From Pelargonium cotyledonis (Eukaryota; Streptophyta; Magnoliopsida; Geraniales; Geraniaceae), in the NCBI GenBank assembly GCA_036897625.1, contig JAYMTA010000993.1:1-22526 (forward strand): a stretch of DNA of 22,526 nt, read 5' to 3'. Shown piece by piece: positions 11,050 through 19,901 of this stretch. The translations under genes and the position numbers were made by a program. Numbering within the stretch: the first letter of the stretch is position 1; every line of letters begins with the position of its first letter. A model generated the notes under the pieces. The model saw only the letters and a program-made list of their open reading frames with translations. It was not told the DNA's origin and ran no database searches.

Positions 11050-11361
11050 AACACAGGTGTTTGTCGATGTTGCTCTCTCATAAAATCGATATATATAATA
11101 TTCCTTTCAGAGTGTATTTACAGATACTAAGGAGCATATCCCAATTGATATTTTCAGATTTTCACCTGCAAAATATCATACATTTCCTAAACAGAAAGGT
11201 CCAGTTAGCACATGATGTTTATGGGTGGTTGCTCTGTCCTCTGTTTCTCGTGTCGTGGTATAGTGCCGTTTCTCCATCTGCAGGAGTTGGAGAAGTACCA
11301 TATGCACAACAGATCATGAATGAGAGCTGAGCTGTGGCCAAAAACTTAAGACTTGAATTAT
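11050..11361 (-). other. 3' UTR of the SERINC gene (end estimated)
   Basis: Sequence downstream of the TGA on the - strand, facing the 3' end of the AGD14-like gene. No AATAAA is seen on the - strand here; the end point is a guess from composition. The 10800-11050 gap holds nothing I can identify. Confidence 0.3.
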
Positions 11362-14300
11362 TCAAGTTTCAGCTGCTGCAGCTTGTCTGCTTTTCCATAC
11401 TATTGGAGCCCCCAGCATCCATACTGCAAAAACATATTCTCCTTAGATACTTACATATATACATCCCTAAACTCGGTTTCCGATAAAACATACACTATGA
11501 CAAATATTATATGCGGTTTTTCGGAGATACTTACAGTAAATACACACTGCCAGCCATTCATTGACAATTCTGACCCAAGTGCTGGTCCAACCCACATCAA
11601 TTGTCCACCTAACAAGTTTAGCAACATAAAGATCTAATCTAATATAAACAATAAACCTGCTAATCAGCAACTTAAAGATCTAGATCTCGTGTTGTGTGTA
11701 TATATATATATATATAGTGTGCATGATCGAATATAAACTCTGCAAGAAAATGATTTGGTGGTGTTTGAAGTTTGGTTTTCTTGTTTTTGCGTAAGCAAGC
11801 GATTGTATGGCAGTACTTGGGGTAAATGCAAGTGGATTATGCAAAGTCGGAAACATACTTTCTCATGGTATGATTAGTATTCCAACTGATCAATAGCATT
11901 GCGAAGTACATTGCTCCCGTGGCAAAAACAAAATGGAAAAAGCCATAACCATAGGGAACGTCGTCTTCAGATTGCATGTCCTTTTTCCTGAACTGCTGTT
12001 GTTGTCAGATACATTTCGGTTTAAATAGGTTAGAATTAAAAGTTTTGTGTAGATTGTCAAACCTGAAAGCATTGGGAATCGATGCCTGTTGAAAATGTTG
12101 CGATAACTATTGCAAGTAGTGCCACGATAAAGCTCTGGGAACAAACAAAAGCTATCGTTATTCTAGAAAGAATGAACGGAGGAATTACGGCAATAGAAGC
12201 TGTAAGCAATTAAGCCTTTTCAATTGCGATTATAGAAGCTACAAAGAAACTAGTCAGGAAATGATGTTTTTAGATGAAACATATATGTAAAGCCTGTTAC
12301 AGAACTCCAAATTTAGAGTTCTTCTGCCAGAGGAAAAATAAATTCAAACTACAATAAGAATTTTGGAAGACTGAAATATTACTATTATGGAAAGCCAGTC
12401 TGTTTTATGCGTAGCTTCTGCTTTCCGATTGCAGCTTCCGCCAGCAGGTTCGCTGTAACACAATTGAATTCAAATTTAATACAACAGAACGAGCAAAAAC
12501 GAAATATGCTATAACCAATAAATCAACTCAACTACTAAGTTCAAATCTGTCATAAGCCTCTTCAAGAAACTGAATTAAATGACTCCAAGTAGAAAATATA
12601 TGTAGTTACCGTGGAACTGGATTCATTACAGAAAAACTTAGAAATATAATTTCTACAGCATCATCCATAGACTATAATGTTACTTTACAAGTAACGTGTC
12701 GCCACATTATAGATTAGGGCAAAACATGACAACCGTATCGATAATTTGCAATTAAGGTTTCATTCAACATATAGCGGAGTAATGAATTAAAAGATTAGAA
12801 ACCATGCCTTCTAATGGCACACCAACATAGGAATACAACATAAAGCCCCATGAGCCCTGGAGTCAAGAAGCCAGCATTCACCTATTTCAGGAGAAAAAAG
12901 AAAACCAGAGTCAGAATATGCCATAATAGTAATATGAGTGAACTGAAGACGCATGATGGTTAAAACTTACTTTTGGGTGGAGAGAGGCACTTGTCATGAG
13001 TTGGAGGAGAACAAGAGTCCAGGTTATGAAGAAAATGTTGAGGAGGCAAGATGGATCCGGTGCATACCAAATGTACATCAAAATGATCCCCACAATGCAA
13101 ACAACATATGAAGTGGTTGCAATTAGCATCACATGGATATGGCTGCAAAGGAAATTTCATTCAAAATTAACAGTTGTACTTTAGTTGAGTAATTATCAGA
13201 TGGTAAATAAAAAGAATTTTGCTTTAATGTCTTAGAAGCAACAAGCGAGAACTTCGATAGTTCAGTTATTTGCAAAATGTGCATTGCATGTACTTGGTTC
13301 TTAAGCACTCTATTGCACAAAATTTCAGACATACCAACTTTAGGTATGAATGTGTAAAACTCTTTTAATAATGGGCTTTATGTAAAGCATTTTGTAGTCT
13401 CATAGCAATTTGGGTTAAATCTTTGGTCAAAAGGAGAACATAAAACAAAGAATAACAACAATATCATTGAAAAGACAATTGGAACTAGTCTTGGAACGAG
13501 GAATCTCACCATTTCACGGCATTACTGTCGGACTGACAACAATCGTTCAGCCAATTGATGAAACTGATAATACTTATCAGCTGAATCAGAAGAAAGACCC
13601 TGAAAAGGATTCAGGGAAGATTGTTAATACACATTACCCGATCAATTTCATAGAGTCAACTTAGATGGGAAGCTAATCTTGAACTTCCCAACCAACCAAT
13701 TCTATCAAATTTGTACATGTCTTAAAGACAGGAATGAATATATAACAGGAATCAATGATACCCGGCGCCAAAATGTGCAACCACCCCTGCCCAGGAAAGA
13801 GAACAATTAATAACAAACACGAAGAAGTCAACTAATGTGAAACCATAAACAAACAAAAACAAGATGGCAGATCTGAGTTTGCAGGTTTCCCGGAGAACTA
13901 AACCAATGACGCTTACCATAGAGCTCAATAACAGTATTAGGAAGCAAAAAGGTGACGATCGTCAAGACAATCCACAGAACAATCTTCACAGTCCACCACC
14001 CCGAATGCCATTCATCTCTACGCTGGTGTAATTTCTTGGTACCAGCAGTTGAAAGAAACATAATCATATAAAACACCTGTTGCAATAATGTTAAGGCTCA
14101 ACAAAACAAAACAGAACAAAAAATTCTATAAGTAAATATTATATGAACTAAAATAAATTTAAACACAAGCAAGCTCCAATTCAATATTCAGAGATCCAAC
14201 AAGAACTCAAGGATACGAAGCATCCAAGGCTCACACGCAACACTCCCTCAGCACCAGTGCAGTCTTTTCCACCATCACATCCCTTCAATTCTACAAATGC

Positions 14301-14703
14301 CCACATCAAAATGTGCATGTAATTAGCATCAAAACTCACCAAAACCACCTAAAGAAAAGATCTTTGACATGAAAGTAGCGAATTCAGGAGATGGGTATCG
14401 CAGAATTTTCCCAACTCGAAACTCAAAACCAACAAACAAAAGCTTACCGAAATTGTAAGTAAAGCAAAATTAAAGGCAAGCAAAGATCGGAGAAGAAGAT
14501 TTACTCTCGATTCGGGACAGAGGTCCGCGGGTGTAATCACGAACAGCCCAAGCGAGCAGATTCGAGACGAGGAAGATGAATCCGTAAGCGTATCGGGCCA
14601 TCCACGGATTGCACCCATTCCGGAATTGGGTGAACCAAGAATCTTCCTTGGACACCACCACCACATTTCGCCGCTCATTGCTGGTGGCGCCGCTCTCCAT
14701 CAT
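11362..14703 (-). CDS. Serine incorporator (SERINC/TMS1/TDE family) membrane protein, 401 aa, 12 coding exons
   Basis: Exons in reading order: 14703-14505, 14290-14217, 14076-13917, 13786-13762, 13599-13510, 13142-12971, 12881-12808, 12452-12383, 12134-12063, 11992-11859, 11608-11535, 11423-11362; total 1206 nt, one frame ending TGA. Family signatures seen include SWFTQFRNGCNPWMARY (22-38), DEWHSGWW (112-119), AHFGAG (148-153), WYAPDPSCLLN (206-216), TDWLSII (282-288), PYGYGFFHF (325-333), WTIDVGWTSTWVR (358-370) and a terminal WKSRQAAAAET. I count about ten hydrophobic spans, roughly at 36-55, 81-103, 120-142, 148-171, 184-208, 214-235, 244-264, 286-306, 328-350 and 372-391. Known of the family: multi-pass proteins linked to serine-derived lipid supply and, in animal members, lipid scrambling. 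The plant role is poorly defined. Length is near that of plant homologues. Two tandem ATGs start the frame; I used the first. Confidence 0.93.
11698..11717. repeat. (TA)n microsatellite in SERINC intron 10
   Basis: An uninterrupted TA dinucleotide run. Similar runs are at 1-16, 17307-17322 and 18487-18504, all intergenic. Confidence 0.8.
12453..12807 (-). other. GC-AG intron (SERINC intron 7)
   Basis: Exon 7 ends ATT AGA AG followed by GCATGG; the next exon opens C GAA CCT after TGTTACAG. Only a GC donor keeps the conserved reading CAIR-S-EPAG in frame. The nearest GT, five bases downstream, shifts the frame. Confidence 0.8.
13762..13786 (-). other. 25-nt microexon of the SERINC gene (exon 4)
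   Basis: The segment is bounded by CTGGGCAG at its acceptor and GTATCA at its donor. It carries the G of YG and the residues VVAHFGA plus two bases of the next Gly, and joins exon 3 (phase 1) to exon 5 (phase 2) without a frame break. The AHFGAG motif it encodes is conserved in the family, which supports the tiny exon. Confidence 0.85.
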
Positions 14704-15020
14704 CGTGATCAGAGCACCACGAAAGCTCTCAAAATCATGACATCAATGGCTTGATGATGGGTCAGAGAGAATCAAAGCAGTTACGTTTCAGTTCATTAAT
14801 CGGAAAGCAAAGAAGACACCAGAATTAGACTAAAGAGTCGCATTTACTCAAAACAGATTGTGTTGTTTCTGTCTTGCGAGAACCGTTACCTAAGCGTCAA
14901 AATTGGAATCTATATGGGCCCATTTTGGGTCCATAGTGAAGGCCCATTTAGGGTATAGTAGGACGGTCCAAATATTAAATTATATATTTATATAAGGAAG
15001 CTGTTTTATTGGAGGGTCAC
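14704..15020 (-). promoter_or_regulatory. SERINC 5' leader and promoter with two GGCCCAWWW elements and a TATA-like site
   Basis: On the - strand an AT-rich CTTATATAAATATATA-type TATA candidate sits near 14978-14998. Two GGCCCATTT/A elements (14917-14925 and 14941-14949, read on +) match the site II/Up1 type common in promoters of broadly expressed plant genes. The leader would be up to about 250 nt if transcription starts near 14950. A 17-bp stretch in this promoter (14899-14915) recurs at 15424-15440. Confidence 0.5.
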
Positions 15021-15741
15021 TTCAATTGGGAGCAAAATTATATTTACTTAGTGGATGCAAAATTATAGAGCAATAAAAAAAAAATTTTAACTGACGACAC
15101 ATTCAAAAGATTAACATTCCAGTGGAGGTAAGTAATTGCCCCCACAACCTGTCTCTCACAACACGTGTTCATGACCCATGCCTTCAGTCGTTTAAAAAAT
15201 ATTTTTTTGCCACATATACAAAATTTGTAATAAATAACAATTTTCAAGTTGGAAACTTTGATTCGTGTCGATATCTAATTAAGCATAACCCTCTATATAT
15301 AATTCTCGTATTTATTTTACGGGCATTGTAGACTCTTTATATTATACTTTTAAAAAGTAAATGTGTGGATATGGGTTGAATTTTGGTAGAGCGATGGATG
15401 GAATGAGAGCAAAACGCAAGTTGAAAATTGGAATCTATATTATGAGGGTCAAAACGACACAGCATTATTGAGGTGAGTACTAGTGAGTGCAACAGTAACA
15501 AGACTTCTCAGGAAAGAATCTTGCAGAAGGAACACAGACGTGACATTGATGAACAAAACAGAACACAGAAAAGAATCTTAAAAATTCTGCACTGCGCAAA
15601 ATGGCTTTTTTATATACAAAAATTCATACATATCGAGAAACGTGTAAGCAGGATCCACCACCAATCTCCCAGAATCTGTTTGGAAGCTGAGAAAATGGAG
15701 GGAAATCAAGAAACTGAGTATTAACGTATTAAAAGAAGTAC

Positions 15742-15900
15742 CTGCGATTTCTGAATCAAGAAACGGGTTTTGTAATTGTTGCTGTTTCTTGAGAGCTCTC
15801 TCTGTTTAAGATATAAACACAAGAAAACCAAGAGATTTTCTTGGTTTCTTTTTGACTTTTGTGTGTTTGATTTCGGGTTTGATCTATTGTCTTATATAGC
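15742..15900 (-). promoter_or_regulatory. Putative promoter and untranslated first exon of an unidentified - strand transcript
   Basis: On the - strand GCTATATAAG (15900-15891) is a good TATA box. About 30 bases on begins an A/C-rich, leader-like segment with a GAGAGCTCTC palindrome, running to AATCGCAG|GTACTTC at 15742/15741, a good donor. No start codon with a meaningful frame follows, and no second exon was recognised before the SERINC promoter. It could be a noncoding RNA, the isolated 5' end of a lost gene, or chance. The rest of 15020-16250 shows nothing else. Confidence 0.3.
15821..15850. repeat. 12-bp inverted repeat hairpin (AAGAAACCAAGA / TCTTGGTTTCTT)
   Basis: The arms are 15821-15833 (one bulged A) and 15839-15850, with a five-base loop. 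It lies inside the putative - strand leader at 15742-15900. Confidence 0.6.
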
Positions 15901-16253
15901 TGTGTTTGTATATATACAGAAATGAATGTTGGTGAAACAAATAGCAGATTGATTGATTAACGGCAAGAAGTAAAGAGAGTTGCTTTTCGGAGCTTTTTTG
16001 GCTTTGATTTCCTTTTTTCCCGCCGTAAGCTTACTGTTTTGTCTTTACATTATAGATATTCCTGTATCTTCCTCCTTAATTACTTAACCAGTGCACTCCT
16101 TGTTTGGTAACATAGCGTTTTCTTAGGGACGGTGTCACACAAGCAAAATTTAATAATTACGTTGAATTGACTTGTTTTGTAAAATATTTAAAACAATGAT
16201 TTAAACGAGGCAAGTTCATGCATATCTCTCGTAAGAAGGTGATTCCAGACTTG

Positions 16254-16495
16254 CACTACAAAAAAATTCTCGATTTGTGACGGAAATTTCTGTCACAGAT
16301 TTAAAAATTTTAGTCACGAAATGTAATTTGTGATGGAACTGTGACAGAATACTTATGTCATTATTTGGGTTGTCACAAATGATTGTGACAGAAATTTTTG
16401 TCATAAATGTGTACTTGCTACATAAAATAAGATTTATGTCACGACTGAAATTTTATGTCACAAATTTCCGTCGGCCATTTGCAATTTTTTTAGTA
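16254..16495. mobile_element. CACTA-derived MITE-like element with subterminal TGTGACAGAAATTT-type repeats
   Basis: The left end is CACTACAAAAAAATTC, a typical plant CACTA (En/Spm) terminus. The right end read inward is TACTAAAAAAATTGC, a decayed partner. Between them, copies of (A)TTTGTGAC(G/A)GAAATTT occur in both orientations, as in CACTA subterminal repeats. No transposase coding is present, and the flanking triplets (TTG, TAA) do not match. The open frame on the - strand here is a by-product of the repeats. Confidence 0.65.
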
Positions 16496-17089
16496 TAAGA
16501 GCTTAAATGCATTCTTGTTTATGTTAGGGTGAGTAGTATCATGTGTTAATCATTTATTTGCAAACACTCCATGATGAGGAGTGCAAGAAATTAAGAGAAG
16601 AGTGCAAGAAATGGAAATGGAGGAGTGCAACTATATGTGTATCTCTAAGTAATGTGTTTTTTTTCAGAAGTGTTGAGTACAATATATGATTGCGTGATTA
16701 TTATATTTTCATAATCAAATAAAAATCTCAACAAATCTCAAATTGTGAATCAAATATATGCACCATAATTTGTACTTATTATGTCGTTAAAAAAATTCAG
16801 CAAAGAAAATAGCATATTGTGAGCACATTTTGCACAACATATACTACTATGAATTTTTGGATGTAACTCATCAAAAAAATTATTACAATATATAATCACT
16901 ATACAGAGGAAAGAAAGTATCAACCATGCTTTAAAAATGATGATGGTACCTGCAAAATGGTTGAGTTTGGTGAAAAAATTAGTTGGTCACTTTTGTTGTG
17001 TTCTTCATGTATTTATGGTCTTTTTTTTCCCTTTTTGTGGCTAGGCAAAAAGTGTATAAATGATGTCATTATTGTTTTGATCGAAACTT
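16496..17089. other. AT-rich intergenic DNA with short GAGTGCAAGAAAT repeats
   Basis: GAGTGCAAGAAAT occurs twice near 16579-16612, with a related GAGTGCAACT following. No coding or RNA gene is seen. Confidence 0.5.
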
Positions 17090-17205
17090 TGGTGGCATGT
17101 TGAATCAACTGTTTAAGTATTTTAGATTTTTTAAGAGGTTTCGAGTTCGATTTCTCTTACTGACAGTATAAAGTGGGGTGAAATTTTGGGTTAAAAAAAA
17201 AATCA
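17090..17205 (+). mobile_element. SINE-like fragment with B-box-like motif and A-rich end
   Basis: AAGAGGTTTCGAGTTCGATTTC at 17133-17154 holds a pol III B-box-like GAGTTCGATTTC and resembles the corresponding part of the copy at 798-926. A GGGGTGAAATTTTGGGTT stretch follows, then a ten-base A run. Flanking duplications were not found, so the ends are approximate. Confidence 0.45.
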
Positions 17206-17332
17206 TGTTCTTTCTGTTACACAGCTTAACTGATGAAAAAAAAATCAAATCCTTGGTTCTTTCTCTATTTTTCTCCTAATTTGCTTAGTTGATTTCTTGA
17301 TTTACAATATATATATATATATACTCTAAAAC

Positions 17333-17668
17333 ATGAACAAAAAACAGTCCTTGTTTAGTTTTGAGGACAACATGCATGATATAAATAAACTAATTACATT
17401 GAAAAGGGAAATTATATTAGAAAAATTGGAGGAAATCTCATGGGTTTCATCAACCAATCTTTATCACTATTTTCATCATAAGAAACCATGCATTATATTT
17501 TATGACAATAATAATTTAGAGCTACTATGGTTAGTGCAACATAATGAAGCCATTCTAATAATTGTCCTTGCCACATTATGTTTACCAACCTATATCTTTT
17601 ATGACATCATCAATTTGGCCAACTTTAGTGCATGCACTAGAGAAAGTGGAATCTTTAGCAGAACATAA
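17333..17668 (+). other. 111-codon ATG-initiated ORF of doubtful coding status
   Basis: The frame runs from MNKKQSLFSFEDN to GIFSRT with a hydrophobic stretch near codons 72-95. Codon use is very AT-rich like the surrounding noncoding DNA, no domain is recognised, and the opposite strand also shows fragmentary protein-like text. It is likely a chance frame or the remains of a decayed element. Confidence 0.12.
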
Positions 17669-19015
17669 AAATCTAAATTTGTATTCTTGAATTAAATAGA
17701 ATCAACATTAACATTGATTTCCATTTTGTAGACCAATATGGCAATGATATTGTAAATTGGAAGTGTTAGAAAACATTAGATTATCATTTGATAATGACTT
17801 GAATGAAATGGAACCTATTGAGAGTGTTTAAACCAAAGTTCTTATTTCTGATTTTGACGGTGCAGATACGAGACAAACTAATTCAAAGTTAAAATAATTG
17901 ATTTATATGCAAAAATTCTCAATTGTATGAGCATCAAATAGAAATAAAATAATAATTTAAAACAATATGTGTAGTTAATTTATTAAAATGAAACATTCTC
18001 CTACTCTTTTTTAAGCAGATTTTATCTCTTTATTATAAACTATCAGTTTTAGCATCATCTGAATCTCGTTCATATCTGATAAATTAGTGATTCAAGACGC
18101 ATAAAATTTTGTATAAAATCTTTCTAGAGTTGCATTTCTTGAATGGTAATTGTATATAAAATCATGTGGTGGGATCTTAAATAATTATCTTCTAGGAATG
18201 CTACAAAGAAGACCATACCAATACCATACAAATAGCAATGTGAAGCCAACCATTTTAATTTTTTATACAACTCTTTTTGGTAGCATGACAACAATAAGAC
18301 GACTCTAACTATATTGCCCTCCACATGTTTGCTTTTTAATGCCATTTTTGGTACATTAGAAGCATAGTACACACCAATTAAAATATTAAAATTTCATATC
18401 TAAAAAAAGTGAACATTTTTTATAGTTAAATTTTAATAACTTGAGCTTATTAAAATACATGTAACTACCACAAAAAAAGTTAGATAATATATATATATAT
18501 ATATGGAGACCATAGAGCAACAACTTTAACTATATACATTACAATATTATTATAGAAGTTGATTTTGACATGTCCATTACCTAACACCAATCAAGGAGCT
18601 CTTGTGTTTATGTTGAGTTTATAAATTTATTAATAATTTCAAGATTAGATTTGAAGTTTTGTTGTTAATGGATTGCTAATTATTACTTTTTTTTCCCACT
18701 GTTTTCTAATATGGATCTAACCACTGACCATTTTAGTGCTCCCCAACTACATTTGCTATGAGATTTGCTTTTTTTTTTTTTATCTTTTTTTTTTGAACTT
18801 TTTGTTGGTAATTAGCTTAGCTGTTGTTAAACTATTAGTAGCTAATTTCACTTTTTTGGGAAGATGAGACTCTCTCCACAGCTTTCTGGAAAATAAGATT
18901 TCAAGCAAATTGATGACTGATAAACACCTACCATTGATGTGCTTTTTTGAGATTTGATGGCCTCCATTTACTAAGTTTTTATGTTTTTGGATTGATGAGT
19001 TTGATGTGTACGTAG
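17669..19015. other. AT-rich intergenic DNA, no gene recognised
   Basis: Only scattered short frames occur, including an 82-codon one on the - strand at 18372-18124 with no recognisable family and composition like its surroundings. It contains a TA microsatellite and several T runs. Confidence 0.5.
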
Positions 19016-19093
19016 ATTAATAATTCGATATTTAAGATCTTGTACGACGATGTACGAAATTTTACAAGTAATTCGTTTAATAATTCGATATTT
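19016..19093. repeat. Direct repeat TTAATAATTCGATATTT, 60-bp spacing
   Basis: The sequence TAATTCGATATTT preceded by TTAA occurs at 19021-19033 and 19081-19093, exactly 60 bases apart, with TGTACGA repeated between the copies. Confidence 0.7.
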
Positions 19094-19238
19094 GTGTTGG
19101 TATATATATGTTTTTTATTACTATCGATCACGCATCATGAAAAAACTCGAAAGCAAAATAATCTTGGAATTTTTTTTTTTTTTGGTTGGGGGTGTGGGGG
19201 GTGGTTGTGTGGTTAATTAATGATCTTGATTAATTTCT

Positions 19239-19317
19239 CTTGAGGAATATTGCTTCAAAAAAAATAATAATCTTGAGGAATATTGCTTCAAAAAAAATAA
19301 TAATCTTGAGGAATAAA
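19239..19317. repeat. 33-bp tandem repeat, about 2.4 copies
   Basis: The unit starts CTTGAGGAATATTGCTTC and continues with an A run and TAATAAT. It begins at 19239, 19272 and 19305; the first two copies are identical and the third is partial. Confidence 0.9.
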
Positions 19318-19393
19318 TATTGTGTTTCTTTAGCAGGCCAATATCTAATCTGATATCAGAATCATAGCATTCGATTTTGGGCTCAAATCAAGA

Positions 19394-19545
19394 ACTCTAG
19401 TTGGGCCTAAAGTTCGATGGTGTGAAATGGGCCGTATCAAATAACTTGGGCTTTACTGAAATCGGCCCAATAAAGCATAGCCATTATCCAAATATCTAAA
19501 CTGGCAGGCTTCTTGGGCTGCACTACCAACCAGCATACCACTAAA
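19394..19545 (+). promoter_or_regulatory. Cluster of TGGGCC/GGCCCA (site II-like) elements
   Basis: Within about 130 bases there are TTGGGCCTA, ATGGGCCG, TTGGGCTTT, CGGCCCAATA and TTGGGCTGC. Such clusters mark promoters of ribosomal, mitochondrial and other growth-linked plant genes, bound by TCP factors. No recognised gene follows on the + strand, and none was found on the - strand to the left. Confidence 0.35.
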
Positions 19546-19551
19546 AAAAAG

Positions 19552-19719
19552 ATGTCTTCCCTCTCAAGATGCCTTGGAACTAAGTTTAATTTGTTGAATT
19601 ATTGTCGTACAGTTTTAATTGTAACTTGTCCTCGAATGAAAATTAGTCTGAGTATGATAAAACGGCTTAAAGGTGCCCACCGTAAATTTGCGGACTTGCT
19701 TCAGGAATTTCATGTTTAG
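19552..19719 (+). CDS. Unidentified small ORF (55 codons) downstream of the site II cluster
   Basis: An ATG at 19552 opens 55 codons to TAG, beginning MSSLSRCLGTKF and ending FADLLQEFHV. I do not recognise the sequence and see no domain. It follows the TGGGCC/GGCCCA cluster closely, which is the only reason to take it seriously. It could be an exon, a transposon scrap or a chance frame; the base composition is not distinctly coding. Confidence 0.15.
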   Translation: MSSLSRCLGTKFNLLNYCRTVLIVTCPRMKISLSMIKRLKGAHRKFADLLQEFHV

Positions 19720-19822
19720 ACTGAAAAAAAAAACATATAAATCTTCCAAGATTATCAATGAGAAAAAACTTTGATTGTACTATTTTAGACTATACCTTTA
19801 CAATTTAGTGGGAAAATAATAA

Positions 19823-19901
19823 GACATACCATGGTACAAACTTCACAAAGGAAGGTGATTGTGAAGTTGAGTTGAGGACATTCCATGGTACAAACTTTTC
19901 A
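19823..19901. repeat. Imperfect direct repeat around CCATGGTACAAACTT
   Basis: GACATACCATGGTACAAACTTC at about 19823 is repeated as GACATTCCATGGTACAAACTTT at about 19877, with a spacing of 54 bases. The function is unknown. Confidence 0.6.

Noticed and set aside
16216..16404. - strand ORF of 62 codons rich in TEISVT-like words
   Set aside because: It is produced by the subterminal repeats of the CACTA-type element.
18124..18372. 82-codon - strand ORF with ATG
   Set aside because: Composition matches the surrounding AT-rich DNA and no family or splice context supports it.
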